NCBI GenBank assembly: GCA_964596065.1
Contig: CAZQSM010000001.1
Span: 62,001 to 126,000, forward strand
DNA length: 64,000 nucleotides
Source of the DNA: SZUA-254 sp964596065
GTDB lineage: Bacteria > Bacteroidota > Ignavibacteria > UBA10030 > SZUA-254
Reading direction: 5' to 3'
Under the pieces are notes generated by a model, which was given only the letters and a program-made list of their open reading frames with translations, was not told the DNA's origin and searched no databases. Shown in pieces: positions 8,233 through 17,309 of this stretch. A program made the position numbers and the translations under genes. Positions within the stretch are counted from its first letter, which is position 1; the number at the start of each line of letters is the position of its first letter.

Positions 8233-8530
8233 GTTTATAGATGATCGGATCCGAGGCGGCGAAGAGCGGCAACCACATCAGGACCGCGAAAAAGATGGCG
8301 GTCAGGATGAGCGACGCGTAGATCACCTTCTTCTCGGATATGAGGTGCATGAAATAGGATGCCACCAGTCCCGCCTTGACCGTGGCGACGACGAGCGCGA
8401 CGATGATCGCCTCCCGGACCTCCAGGTGGAGGTAAGAGACGGCCACGGTGACCATCGTGAGGACGAGCAGCGCGGCGAAGACCGCGATGTACGTCCGGAC
8501 GTGTTTCCTGATGTCGTGAGCGTGATCCAT
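8222..8530 (-). CDS. coxD: Cytochrome c oxidase subunit IV (prokaryotic type)
   Basis: A 102-residue protein with three transmembrane helices, matching bacterial oxidase subunit IV (ctaF/CyoD-like), which stabilises the oxidase complex. The start at 8530 (MDHAHDIRKH) is chosen over an upstream ATG because AAGGAAA lies 7 nt before it and the upstream extension would run into coxC. The motif SYFMHLISEKK in the second helix region is typical. It lies 10 bp after coxC. Confidence 0.85.
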   Translation of the reverse strand: MDHAHDIRKHVRTYIAVFAALLVLTMVTVAVSYLHLEVREAIIVALVVATVKAGLVASYFMHLISEKKVIYASLILTAIFFAVLMWLPLFAASDPIIYKHVP

Positions 8531-8540
8531 GCCGGTTTCC

Positions 8541-9131
8541 TTAGAGTAAATAGAGGACTGGAAAGAGGAATATCCACACCAGGTCGACAAAATGCCAGTA
8601 GAGCCCCGCGACTTCGACCCGGTTGGTGAACCGCTCGGGGTCGGTTTTCCACATCCTGCTCCCGGGACCCCAGAGATACCCGTTCACGATCATGCCGCCG
8701 ATCACGTGGAGGCCGTGCAGCCCCGTGAGAGTGAAGTAGATCGCGTAAAATGTCCCGGTCGACGGGTAGAGATGGTGCTCGAACTTGGCCCCGTACTCGA
8801 TCGCCTTGATGATGAGGAATCCGACGCCGAGGAGGAAGGTGAGCCCCATGTAGAGCCGGTATTTCGAAAACGATTGCATCTTGAGGGACGCCCACGACAT
8901 CACCATCGTGATGCTCGAGCTGATCAGGACCACCGTGTTGAGCGTCGCCAGGGGGACGTTCAGGATCGAACTGCCGTGCGGCCACTCGGGCGCTCCGACC
9001 CTCAGGAGGATGTAGGAAGTGAAGAGCGCCCCGAACAGCATCACCTCGGAGGCGAGGAAGAGCCAGATCCCGAGTTTCGCGTTGTAGAGGCCGGTGTCGG
9101 GCCTGGAATCGGACGTATAGGGGATATCCAT
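8541..9131 (-). CDS. coxC: Cytochrome c oxidase subunit III
   Basis: A 196-residue five-helix subunit III that supports the proton uptake pathway of subunit I. The frame is open far upstream, antisense-overlapping coxA, but the start at 9131 (MDIPYTSDSRPDTG) is preceded by AGGAG at 5 nt. Conserved features are KLGIWLFLASEVMLFG, containing the subunit III Glu, TLTGLHGLHVIGG and the terminal GLYWHFVDLVWIFLFPVLYL. It starts 11 bp after coxA. Confidence 0.94.
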   Translation of the reverse strand: MDIPYTSDSRPDTGLYNAKLGIWLFLASEVMLFGALFTSYILLRVGAPEWPHGSSILNVPLATLNTVVLISSSITMVMSWASLKMQSFSKYRLYMGLTFLLGVGFLIIKAIEYGAKFEHHLYPSTGTFYAIYFTLTGLHGLHVIGGMIVNGYLWGPGSRMWKTDPERFTNRVEVAGLYWHFVDLVWIFLFPVLYLL

Positions 9132-9142
9132 TGGCTCCTGCC

Positions 9143-11038
9143 TTACGATGAGTGATTTTGGGGCGTGAAGTCGGTCCCGGCGCCCGGGATGCTGTACTCG
9201 TAGGGGCCGCGGTGCACCACCGGGACCACCGCGAAATTCCCGTGCGCCACAGGGGGCGTGGGCGCCGCCGACCAGTCGAGCGTCGTCGCGTGCCAGTGGT
9301 TCTCGCCGGCGGCCTTGCCCGAGCGGAGGCTCAGGAAGAGATTGACGATGAAGACGACCTGGAAGAGCGCCATCGCCCAGGCCCCGACCGACATCCACTC
9401 GTTCAGGTAGAGCACGTCGAGCGCGTGCGCGTACTGGGTCCCGCCGTCGTAGAGCCGGCGCGACACGCCCGCGAGGCCCTGGATCAACATCGGGAAAAAG
9501 ATGATGTTCATGCAGACGAACGAACCCCAGAAGTGGATCTTCCCGGCCCGCTCGTTCAGGACCCGGCCGGTCACCTTCGGGAACCAGTAATAGATGCCCG
9601 CGAAGAGCGCGAAAATCGTGCCCGGAGCCACGACGTAGTGGAAATGGCCGATGACGTAGAGCGTGTCGTGGAGCGCGATGTCCGACGAGGTGAGACCGAG
9701 TGGGAGGCCGGTGAGGCCCCCGATTCCGAACATCGGGAGGAACGCGAGCGCGAAGAGCATCGGCGTGTTGAACCGGATCGAACCGCCGTAGAGGCTCATC
9801 AGGAGGACCGAAAGGACGATCACCGAGGGTATGGAGATGATCATCGTCGTGGTCTGGAAGAAGGTGCTGATGGCCGTTCCCATGCCCGTCAGGAACATGT
9901 GGTGGGCCCAGACGATGAACGACGTGAAGCCGAGGAAGATGACGGCGTAGACGAGCGATTTGTATCCCCAGAGCGGTTTCCGGGTGTTGTTGGCGATGAC
10001 TTCCGCCACGATGCCCATCGCGGGGAGGATCAGGACGTACACCTCCGGGTGGGCGAGGAACCAGAACAGGTGCTGCCAGAGGAGCGGGCTGCCGCCCCCG
10101 GTGTGCTGGAGGAGTTCGCCGCTGACCACGAGGCCTGAGGGCATGAAGAAACTGGTGCCCGCGAGTCTGTCCATCAGCTGCAGGACGCCGGCCGCCTCGA
10201 GTGGCGGGAACGCCAGCAGGAGCAGGAAGGAGGTGACGAACTGGGCCCAGACGAAAAACGGGAGCCGCATGAAGGTGAGTCCCTTCGCGCGCAGCTGGAT
10301 GATGGTGACGATGAAGTTCACCGAGCCGAGGAGTGACGACGTGATCAGGAGGACCATGCCGAGGAGCCACACCGTCTGCCCCGTGGTGGCGATGTTCGAG
10401 AGGGGGGGATACGACGTCCAGCCGGAATTGGCAGCGCCTCCCGGGACGAAGAAGCCCGCGAGCATCACCACCCCGCCCCCGAAATAGACCCAGTAGCTCA
10501 TCATGTTCAGTTTCGGAAACGCCATGTCGGGCGCTCCGATCTGAAGAGGCATGACGTAATTGCCGAACGCGCCCACGGCGAGGGGAACGACGCCGAGGAA
10601 GACCATGATCGTCCCGTGCATCGCGCCGAGCGAATTATAAAACTCGGGAAGCATGATACCGTCGGGCATCACCGCCTCGTCGGTCGCGAGCCAGTAGACC
10701 AGCCAGCCCATCAGCAGAAACGTCGTCCCGACGACCGCGTGGATCCCCGCCCGGAGGCGGGAGAACCCGAGGATGATCAGCCCGACGGCGCCGAACGGCA
10801 GCGCGAACCGGAGGGCCGGCATCGGCTGCTCGGGGTAGGCGAGCTGCCACCGCATCATCATCATGAGTGTGAAGCCGAACAGGAGGAAGATCAGCGACGT
10901 GAGCCCGTACTGGATGCCGATGACCTTGTGATCGATGGAGAAGACGTATTTCCGGAGGAAACTTCCCTCGTGGTGCCCTGCGCTGCCGTGGCCGCGGGCG
11001 GAGTGGTCCGCCGCGGCCCTCGAGTGGGGATCGCTCAT
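9143..11038 (-). CDS. coxA: Cytochrome c oxidase subunit I (A1-type)
   Basis: Catalytic heme-copper subunit reducing oxygen to water while pumping protons. Twelve or more transmembrane helices lie after an N-terminal FSIDHKVIG motif. Metal ligands visible: low-spin heme His in LGAMHGTIM, CuB His with the cross-linked Tyr in FLAHPEVYVLILPAMG, the two CuB His in WAHHMFLTG, and the heme pair in IGHFHYVVAPG. The Glu in HPEVY places it in the A1 subfamily. At 631 residues it carries a longer C-terminal tail than minimal subunit I proteins. It heads the oxidase block, 49 bp after a cupredoxin-like gene. Confidence 0.96.
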   Translation of the reverse strand: MSDPHSRAAADHSARGHGSAGHHEGSFLRKYVFSIDHKVIGIQYGLTSLIFLLFGFTLMMMMRWQLAYPEQPMPALRFALPFGAVGLIILGFSRLRAGIHAVVGTTFLLMGWLVYWLATDEAVMPDGIMLPEFYNSLGAMHGTIMVFLGVVPLAVGAFGNYVMPLQIGAPDMAFPKLNMMSYWVYFGGGVVMLAGFFVPGGAANSGWTSYPPLSNIATTGQTVWLLGMVLLITSSLLGSVNFIVTIIQLRAKGLTFMRLPFFVWAQFVTSFLLLLAFPPLEAAGVLQLMDRLAGTSFFMPSGLVVSGELLQHTGGGSPLLWQHLFWFLAHPEVYVLILPAMGIVAEVIANNTRKPLWGYKSLVYAVIFLGFTSFIVWAHHMFLTGMGTAISTFFQTTTMIISIPSVIVLSVLLMSLYGGSIRFNTPMLFALAFLPMFGIGGLTGLPLGLTSSDIALHDTLYVIGHFHYVVAPGTIFALFAGIYYWFPKVTGRVLNERAGKIHFWGSFVCMNIIFFPMLIQGLAGVSRRLYDGGTQYAHALDVLYLNEWMSVGAWAMALFQVVFIVNLFLSLRSGKAAGENHWHATTLDWSAAPTPPVAHGNFAVVPVVHRGPYEYSIPGAGTDFTPQNHSS

Positions 11039-11087
11039 GATCTGTCCTGGTAAGGTGACGGGATTGGCGTCGTGATATCGGGGAGGA

Positions 11088-11795
11088 TTACTTTCCCTCG
11101 AAGCTGAAGTCGGCGCTCTTCGTCCCGGTCGCGGGGACGGAGACCTTCATCGTCCTGGTGCCGTATTTTTCGTGCCACGCTTCGATTTCGTAATCGCCGG
11201 CCGGCAGATCGGGGATCGTGAATGTGCCCGTCTCGCCGGACACGGCGTAGAAGGGATGGTCCATCACGCCGACGTAGGCGGCCATCCAGTTGTGGACTTC
11301 GCACTTGATCTTCACCATCACCTCGGGGCTCGAAAACGACTGCGTCATCTTCATCCCCTTTTTCGGCTGGGCGATGTTGAACTGCTTGCTGTTCTTCGGT
11401 AGGGCGTGGACGTTGTGCAGCGTCTCGTCACTGTTCGTAATTTCGATTTTCTGGTCCACCATCACGCCGAACACGTGGGGGGTGTACTGGCAGCCGCTCT
11501 GGTCGAATTTCGCCTTTTCCTTCGGGGCGGGATATTTTTTCTTCGCGAGGCCGCTCTTGACGTAGACGAAGACATTCGCCAGGGTGCCGTTGGGGTTGAT
11601 CACCACCTGGTCGGAAACCACGTCCTTGCCGGCGTGCATTTTTTCGCATTTCTTGTCGGCCGTCATTTTGATTTTCACCGGGGCCGGCTTCGCGCCTTTG
11701 AAGGCGACTTTTCCTTCAATGGATCCGGCGAGGGCGGCGCCGGCGAACAGCGTGAGGGAGAGAATGAGTGCTGACGGGAACGAAACGTTCTTCAT
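11088..11795 (-). CDS. Cupredoxin-like secreted protein, first gene of the oxidase operon
   Basis: A 235-residue exported protein with an N-terminal signal peptide ending near GAALAG. The plastocyanin-like part has ETLHNVHALP and VKIKCEVHNWM, giving His, Cys, His and Met in type-1 copper order. A C-terminal carboxypeptidase-regulatory-like beta domain follows (GTFTIPDLPAGDYEIEAWHE). It is probably a periplasmic electron carrier or copper-handling protein for the oxidase. The ATG at 11795 is chosen because AGGAGA lies about 10 nt upstream and the signal peptide begins there. A paralogue lies at 14975-15769 with the same HNVH...FN.AQPK block. Confidence 0.82.
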   Translation of the reverse strand: MKNVSFPSALILSLTLFAGAALAGSIEGKVAFKGAKPAPVKIKMTADKKCEKMHAGKDVVSDQVVINPNGTLANVFVYVKSGLAKKKYPAPKEKAKFDQSGCQYTPHVFGVMVDQKIEITNSDETLHNVHALPKNSKQFNIAQPKKGMKMTQSFSSPEVMVKIKCEVHNWMAAYVGVMDHPFYAVSGETGTFTIPDLPAGDYEIEAWHEKYGTRTMKVSVPATGTKSADFSFEGK

Positions 11796-11899
11796 GATGG
11801 TGGATCTCCTGAAATGATGGAAGAAACCTGTTTTACCCAACTTCCGGGGTTGTCGCAACTGGATGACGGAAGCCGATAACGGCAGATCGAACAGCCTTT

Positions 11900-11928
11900 A
11901 TAATATCAAATAAAATCGATTTTATCAA
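11900..11928 (-). promoter_or_regulatory. Promoter of the oxidase operon
   Basis: TTGATA at 11928-11923 and TATTAT at 11905-11900 with a 17-bp spacer point into the cupredoxin-coxA operon. The predicted transcription start is near 11893, leaving a 5' leader of about 100 nt before the ATG at 11795. Confidence 0.65.
11910..11925. promoter_or_regulatory. 16-bp perfect palindrome in the oxidase promoter spacer
   Basis: ATAAAATCGATTTTAT is perfectly self-complementary and occupies the -35/-10 spacer, overlapping the -35 by 3 bp. This is where a repressor would block polymerase. It does not match the FNR/CRP consensus. The surrounding 11796-12083 interval is otherwise AT-rich and holds no credible gene. 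Confidence 0.5.
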
Positions 11929-12083
11929 CCCCGGGGTCACGTCATGGGCGAACGGGGCGGGAATCGGGATCCCGGACGTCCGACTGTTGCCAATTCCACA
12001 TTTTTTCATTAGATTCCTCCCTCTTATATATAGCCACTCTGGATCCTTCACCTCTTACCAACATTATTTAACTCGGAGTCTTT

Positions 12084-14231
12084 GTGGAACTCAGTATCAC
12101 TCTCGGCTGCAGCGTTTTCGCTCTCCTCTTCGCGCTCTATCTCTCACGATGGGTCCTCCGCCAGGATGACGGCACTCCGGCGATGCGGACGATCTCCGAT
12201 GCCATCCGGGAGGGCGCCGAGGCGTTCCTTTCCAGGCAATACCGGACCATCCTGCTCCTCACCGTGCCGGTGGCCGCGGTCATCTACATCCTCTACGCGT
12301 TCATCAGGCCGGCGTCGCCCCACGACGCCGTTCCGGTGTCCGACCTCGCCCTCTACACGGCGGGGTCGTTCATCTTCGGCGCGATCTGCTCGGGCGTCGC
12401 TGGGTACGTCGGGATGTACGTCTCCATCCGGGCGAACATCAGGACAGCGTCGGCGGCCCGGACCAGCATCAACCGGGGCCTGCGCATCGCGCTGCGCGGA
12501 GGCGCTGTCTCGGGGCTGTTCGTCGTGGCGATGAGCCTCCTCGGCGTGGGGGGACTCTACCTCCTCCTCTCCAGGCTCGGGGTGACCGACCACGACATCC
12601 CGCTCCTGATCGTCGGCTACGGATTCGGCGCCAGCTTCGTCGCGCTCTTCGCCCAGCTCGGCGGGGGCATCTTCACCAAGGCGGCCGACGTCGGGGCCGA
12701 CCTGGTGGGAAAGGTCGAAGCGGGTATCCCGGAAGACGATCCGCGCAACCCCGCGGTCATCGCCGACCTGGTGGGCGACAACGTCGGAGACTGCGCCGGG
12801 CGCGGTGCCGATCTCTTCGAGTCGACCGCCGCCGAAAACATCGGGGCGATGATCCTCGGCGCGACGCTCGCGGCGAACGCCCAATCCCAGATGGGGATCA
12901 CCTTCGCCGGGGGGGTGGTAGGGGTAATGCTCTTCCCGCTCGTCGCGCGGGCGTTCGGGCTCCTCGCGTCGATCATCGGCGTGATGGTCGTGAAGACGAC
13001 CGAGGACGGCGACCCGATGGAGGCGCTGAACAAGGGTTTCTACCTGACGACCGTCCTCGCGGCGATCGGGTTCGGCGTCGGCTGTTACTGGCTCCTCGAC
13101 ACCCCCCAGGCCCCGCAGGCCTGGTGGCATTTCTGGCTCTGCGGCCTCGTCGGGCTTGCGACAGCGATGGCATTCGTGTACATTACCCAGTATTACACCG
13201 AATACAAGTATCGTCCGGTGAAAGAGATCGCAGTCGCGTCACAAACGGGGCCGGCCACGAACATCATCGCGGGGTTCGCCGTTGCGCTTGAGTGTACGGC
13301 GCTTCCGGTGATGGTCATCTCCGCCGCCATCCTCAGTTCCTACCACATCGGGCTTTCGAGCGGCCTGCCGAACGCCGGGCTCTTCGGCACCGCCGTCGCG
13401 ACGATGGGAATGCTCGGGACGGCGGCGTACATCCTCGCCATGGACACCTTCGGCCCGATCGCAGACAACGCGGGGGGCATCATCGAGATGAGCCAGCAGC
13501 CCGAGGAGATCAGGAAGAAGACCGACCGGCTCGACGCCGTCGGAAACACCACGAAGGCGCTGACGAAGGGATACGCGATCGGCAGCGCGGCCCTGGCGGC
13601 GTTCCTCCTCTTTTCAGCGTATCTTGACGAGGTCGAACACTACAATCCCGGATTCGACCGCGTCATCAACATCGCCGAGCCGGAAATCTTCGTCGGTGGA
13701 CTGCTCGGGGCCATGCTCATCTTCCTCTTCGCGGCGCTCGCCATCAGGGCCGTCGGGAAGGCCGCGTACTACGTCATCAACGAGGTCCGCCGCCAGTTCA
13801 GGGAAAACCCCGGCATCCTCCAGGGCACCGTCAAACCCGACTACCGGCAGGCCGTGGATATCGTGACGGCCGGAGCCCTCAAGGAAATGGTCCTTCCGGG
13901 AATCCTCGTCATCGCGACCCCGATCGCGGTGGGCGTCATTTTCAAAATGTTCGGACTCGGCGCCCAGGCAGTGGCAGCCATGCTGATGGTCGGCACGATG
14001 GCCGGTATCCTGGTGGCCACGCTGCTCAATAACGGGGGCGGGGCATGGGACAACGCCAAGAAGTTCATCGAGACGGGCGAGTACGGCGGCAAGGGATCGG
14101 ACACGCACAAGGCCGCCGTCGTCGGCGACACGGTGGGTGACCCGTTCAAGGACACGGCGGGGCCCTCCCTCCACGTCGTCATCAAGCTGCTCAGCACGAT
14201 CACGCTCGTGCTCGCGCCGTTTTTTCTTTAG
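12084..14231 (+). CDS. hppA: Membrane-bound proton-translocating pyrophosphatase, K+-independent type
   Basis: Hydrolyses pyrophosphate and pumps cations across the membrane. The substrate site is visible as DVGADLVGKVEAGIPEDDPR and DLVGDNVGDCAGRGADLFES, with a later DTVGDPFKDTAGPS. About sixteen helices span 715 residues. K491 and T494 in GNTTKALTKG are the residues that mark the K+-independent, H+-pumping class (an Ala or Gly pair marks the K+-dependent class). The start is GTG at 12084 with GGAG about 8 nt upstream; the downstream ATG at 12182 would delete the first helix. Transcribed divergently from the oxidase operon. Confidence 0.94.
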   Translation: MELSITLGCSVFALLFALYLSRWVLRQDDGTPAMRTISDAIREGAEAFLSRQYRTILLLTVPVAAVIYILYAFIRPASPHDAVPVSDLALYTAGSFIFGAICSGVAGYVGMYVSIRANIRTASAARTSINRGLRIALRGGAVSGLFVVAMSLLGVGGLYLLLSRLGVTDHDIPLLIVGYGFGASFVALFAQLGGGIFTKAADVGADLVGKVEAGIPEDDPRNPAVIADLVGDNVGDCAGRGADLFESTAAENIGAMILGATLAANAQSQMGITFAGGVVGVMLFPLVARAFGLLASIIGVMVVKTTEDGDPMEALNKGFYLTTVLAAIGFGVGCYWLLDTPQAPQAWWHFWLCGLVGLATAMAFVYITQYYTEYKYRPVKEIAVASQTGPATNIIAGFAVALECTALPVMVISAAILSSYHIGLSSGLPNAGLFGTAVATMGMLGTAAYILAMDTFGPIADNAGGIIEMSQQPEEIRKKTDRLDAVGNTTKALTKGYAIGSAALAAFLLFSAYLDEVEHYNPGFDRVINIAEPEIFVGGLLGAMLIFLFAALAIRAVGKAAYYVINEVRRQFRENPGILQGTVKPDYRQAVDIVTAGALKEMVLPGILVIATPIAVGVIFKMFGLGAQAVAAMLMVGTMAGILVATLLNNGGGAWDNAKKFIETGEYGGKGSDTHKAAVVGDTVGDPFKDTAGPSLHVVIKLLSTITLVLAPFFL

Positions 14232-14375
14232 CACCATCGGGGGACGGGACGTCGCGGCCGTCATGGGACCGGGGCCGCGGATGGACCATCGATAAATCAA
14301 CACCGTCCGGCGGGGAAGATCATCCCGTCCGTCCGGCCGCCGGTCCCTGATCACCCTCATATACGGTATGTTCTT

Positions 14376-14975
14376 ATGAACCACATCATCACATTCCTCC
14401 GTCGGTTCGTCGTCACGCTGTCGGCGGCCGTCTGTAGTCTCGTCCTCGCGGCCGGGTGCCAGAAACCGGCGCCCCCCGAACCCTCTCCGGTCGAGCGCGG
14501 GAAATATCTGACCACGCTGATGGGCTGCGAGGATTGTCACTCCCCGAAGGTGATGGATCCGAAGCTCGGACCGGTCCCGGATACGACGAAAACGCTCTCG
14601 GGCCAGCCGGTCGACGCCCCGGTCCCCCAATGGACCCCGGCGGACATGATGACCCGGAACAACGTCGCCTCCACCAACATGCATTTCACCGCCTGGGCGG
14701 GCCCCTGGGGGGTCAGTTTCACGGCCAACCTCACGCCGGACAAGGAAACCGGGCTCGGCGAGTGGACGGAGGAATCGTTCATCCAGGCGATCAGGACGGG
14801 TAAGCATCAGGGTCAGCCGAACGGGAGGGAGATCCTTCCGCCGATGCCCTGGCCGATGATCCGGCAGGCTTCCGACGCCGACCTGAAGGCGATCTGGGCG
14901 TACCTCCGGTCTATTCCGGCGGTGAAAAATCAGGTCCCCCTCCCCGTGCCCCCGCCGGAGGCACCCGCGAACTGA
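14376..14975 (+). CDS. Monoheme c-type cytochrome lipoprotein
   Basis: A 199-residue lipoprotein (lipobox LAAGC at about 24-28) with a single heme site CEDCH in LMGCEDCHSPKV. Later motifs WGVSFTANLTPDKETGLGEW, FIQAIRTGKHQG, PMPWPMIRQ and LKAIWAYLRSIP are those of the cytochrome subunit of membrane dehydrogenases; the Met of PPMPWP is a likely axial ligand. Probably a periplasmic electron donor or acceptor for the nearby oxidase. It overlaps the next gene by 1 nt (TGATG). The 144 bp before it contain only GC-rich inverted repeats, one at 14253-14279 with no T-run. Confidence 0.85.
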   Translation: MNHIITFLRRFVVTLSAAVCSLVLAAGCQKPAPPEPSPVERGKYLTTLMGCEDCHSPKVMDPKLGPVPDTTKTLSGQPVDAPVPQWTPADMMTRNNVASTNMHFTAWAGPWGVSFTANLTPDKETGLGEWTEESFIQAIRTGKHQGQPNGREILPPMPWPMIRQASDADLKAIWAYLRSIPAVKNQVPLPVPPPEAPAN

Positions 14976-15769
14976 TGGCCCCGGGCAACTGGGCCTTCCT
15001 GGCGCTCCTGGCCGGGTCCGTGTCACTCGGCGGTTGCGGCAGGGGAGGCGATGCTTCCCCTGCCCCTGGCGCGGTCCCCGCCCGTGAGGCCGCGGCATCC
15101 GGTTCACCTTCCGCGGTCGCCGGAAGCTTCAGCGGCAGGGTGGTATACGACGGCCCGCGCCCGGCACGCCAGAAATTACTCGTGGTGAAGGACGTCGAGG
15201 TGTGCGGAAGGATCGACCACCGTGACGACCGGCTCGTGGTCGACGACCGTGGCGCCATCCGTTACGCCGTGGTTTCCGTCCGCGGCGTGGTCAAGAAGTC
15301 CAGCGCGTCAGCGGAAACGGGCGAATATCTCCTCGACCAGCGCGCCTGCGCCTACGAGCCGCACGTGATCATCGTGCCGGTCGGACGGCCTCTGCGGATC
15401 CATAACAGCGACGGGATCCTCCATAACGTCCATACCTACAGCACGCTCAACAGGCCGTTCAACCTCGCGCAGCCGAAGGGCCTCCGGATCCTCGAGAAGA
15501 CGTTCGCCTTCCCGGAGCGGATCGGCGTACGGTGTGACGTGCACGGCTGGATGAGTTCCTGGGTCATCGTGGTGGAGGACGGCTATAACGCCGTGACCGA
15601 TGAAACAGGCAGGTTCGACATCCAGGGCATACCGCCGGGACGCTACACCGCCGTCTGCTGGCAGGAACAGCTCGGTGAACTCTCCGCCGAAATCGTCGTC
15701 GAGGGGGACGGCCCCGCGTTCCACCATTTTACCTACCACGCTCCGCCGGACCCCGCGGGGCTTAACTGA
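14975..15769 (+). CDS. Cupredoxin-like lipoprotein
   Basis: A 264-residue lipoprotein (lipobox LGGC near residue 21) paralogous to the first gene of the oxidase operon. It shares ILHNVHTYST, FNLAQPKGLRI and VRCDVHGWM, giving candidate copper ligands His, Cys, His, Met, plus a regulatory-like beta domain (GRFDIQGIPPGRYTAVCW). It is translationally coupled to the preceding cytochrome c, so the pair probably passes electrons outside the membrane. Its 3' end overlaps the convergent comM gene by 8 bp. Confidence 0.8.
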   Translation: MAPGNWAFLALLAGSVSLGGCGRGGDASPAPGAVPAREAAASGSPSAVAGSFSGRVVYDGPRPARQKLLVVKDVEVCGRIDHRDDRLVVDDRGAIRYAVVSVRGVVKKSSASAETGEYLLDQRACAYEPHVIIVPVGRPLRIHNSDGILHNVHTYSTLNRPFNLAQPKGLRILEKTFAFPERIGVRCDVHGWMSSWVIVVEDGYNAVTDETGRFDIQGIPPGRYTAVCWQEQLGELSAEIVVEGDGPAFHHFTYHAPPDPAGLN

Positions 15770-17309
15770 CCCTTTCCCCGGATTCGAGGCCGGCGGCGCG
15801 GTGCTGTACGGCTTCGGCGAGGTCCTCCGCCCTGATCGACGCCGAGCCGGAGAGGTCGGCGATCGTCCTTGCCACTTTCAGCACTCGGTTGTACGCGCGC
15901 GCTGAAAGCCCCAGCGCCGAGACGGCCGACCGCAGCAGTTCCGATCCCTCCCGGTCCGGCCGGCAATACTCCCTGATCGATGTTCCGTCCAGGTCCGCGT
16001 TGCAACGCGCCGGCCCCGCCGCGGCGAGCCGCCGCGTCTGGACCTCCCTCGCGCGGGCCACCCTGGTCCGGATGTCCGCCGAGGACTCGCCCCCGGAGTC
16101 GCCCGCCAGGTCCCCGTATTTCACCGCGGGCACGTCGACGAGGATGTCGATCCTGTCGAGCAGGGGACCTGAAACCCTGCTCCGGTATCCGCGGACCTGG
16201 GAGGGGGTGCAGCGGCAGGCGCAGGTGGGATCGTCGCGGCGGCCGCAGGGACACGGATTCATCGCGCACACGAGGAGGAACCTGGCGGGGAACTCCACGG
16301 AGAGCTTCGCCCGGGAGACGATGATGCTACCCGATTCCATCGGCTGGCGAAGGACCTCGAGGACGTTCCTGGCGAACTCCGGCAGTTCGTCGAGGAAAAG
16401 GACCCCATTGTGCGCGAGGGAGATCTCGCCGGGCCTCGGATGCGAACCGCCTCCCACGAGGGCGGTGTTGGAAATGGTATGGTGGGGGGCCCTGAACGGC
16501 CTCGTCGTGACAAGGGGGGTACCGGCCGGAAGCATCCCGGCAACCGAGTGGATTTTCGTCGTCTCCACCGCCTCCTCGAACGACATCCCGGGGAGGATCG
16601 ACGGCATCCTCCGGGCCAGCATCGTTTTCCCGGAGCCCGGGGGCCCCACCATCAGGATATTATGTCCCCCGGCTGCCGCGATCTCCAGCCCCCGCCTGGC
16701 GTTCCCCTGCCCCCGGACGTCGGCGTAGTCGGGCGGGGAGTGGCCGATCGCCGTTTCCCCCGTGGAACCGAAGACCTGTCTGTAGGGCTCCGGGCGCTCT
16801 GTGCCCCGGAGGAACGCCATCGTCTGCGCCAGGTTCGCCATCGGGTAGACGTCGAGACCTCGGACGAGGCCCGCCTCGGCGGCGTTCTCCTCCGGCACGA
16901 TGACCCCCCGGAGCGAGCGGTCCCGCGCTTCCAGGGCGACGGGGAGGACTCCCTTGACCTTCCGCAACCGGCCGTCGAGCGCCAGCTCCCCGAGCAGGAG
17001 ATAATCGGCCGCGCCGCCCGCCGGCGGATCTCCCACGGCGGTCAGGATGCCCACGGCGATCGGCAGGTCGAGCGCCGAGCCCTCCTTGCGGATCTCCGCC
17101 GGGGCCAGGTTGACGGTGATGCGCCATGTCGGGAACCTGAATCCCGACGTCTTGATCGCCGCGTAGACCCGCTCCCGGCTCTCTCGCACGACGCTGTCCG
17201 GGAGGCCGACGACGTTGAACATGCTGATCGTTGCCGCGATGTGCGTCTCCACCCTGATGATCCTGGCGTGAATGCCCACCGTCGCGCCGCTCAGTACGGT
17301 GGAGTACAT
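15762..17309 (-). CDS. comM: YifB/ComM family AAA+ Mg-chelatase-like ATPase
   Basis: In naturally competent bacteria ComM is a hexameric helicase promoting branch migration during integration of incoming DNA. The 515-residue protein has an N-terminal Lon-like domain (GLPDSVVRESRERV, GDPPAGGAADYLLLGELALDG), then the AAA+ core: Walker A MVGPPGSGKTMLARR, Walker B NGVLFLDELPEF and a cysteine-rich CAMNPCPCGRRDDPTCAC insert. The start at 17309 (MYSTVLSGATVGIH) is the conserved family start; the open frame extends upstream but without similarity. It is transcribed away from the GH92 gene. Confidence 0.93.
   Translation of the reverse strand: MYSTVLSGATVGIHARIIRVETHIAATISMFNVVGLPDSVVRESRERVYAAIKTSGFRFPTWRITVNLAPAEIRKEGSALDLPIAVGILTAVGDPPAGGAADYLLLGELALDGRLRKVKGVLPVALEARDRSLRGVIVPEENAAEAGLVRGLDVYPMANLAQTMAFLRGTERPEPYRQVFGSTGETAIGHSPPDYADVRGQGNARRGLEIAAAGGHNILMVGPPGSGKTMLARRMPSILPGMSFEEAVETTKIHSVAGMLPAGTPLVTTRPFRAPHHTISNTALVGGGSHPRPGEISLAHNGVLFLDELPEFARNVLEVLRQPMESGSIIVSRAKLSVEFPARFLLVCAMNPCPCGRRDDPTCACRCTPSQVRGYRSRVSGPLLDRIDILVDVPAVKYGDLAGDSGGESSADIRTRVARAREVQTRRLAAAGPARCNADLDGTSIREYCRPDREGSELLRSAVSALGLSARAYNRVLKVARTIADLSGSASIRAEDLAEAVQHRAAGLESGERVS

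Noticed and set aside
8581..8594. A GTCGACAAAATG match to operator site 3
   Set aside because: It is within coxC coding sequence and lacks the second half-site.
14253..14279. 7-bp inverted repeat after hppA as a terminator
   Set aside because: No T-run follows; GC-rich inverted repeats are expected by chance here.
13614..15107. A 497-codon open frame on the minus strand antisense to hppA and the cytochrome c gene
   Set aside because: Arg/Asp/His-rich translation with no domain, overlapping well-supported genes; typical of the antisense frame in GC-rich DNA. The same applies to long antisense frames over acs (62498-63865), GH92 (18375-19619), pntB (29764-31197) and the PolB-like gene (37209-38777).
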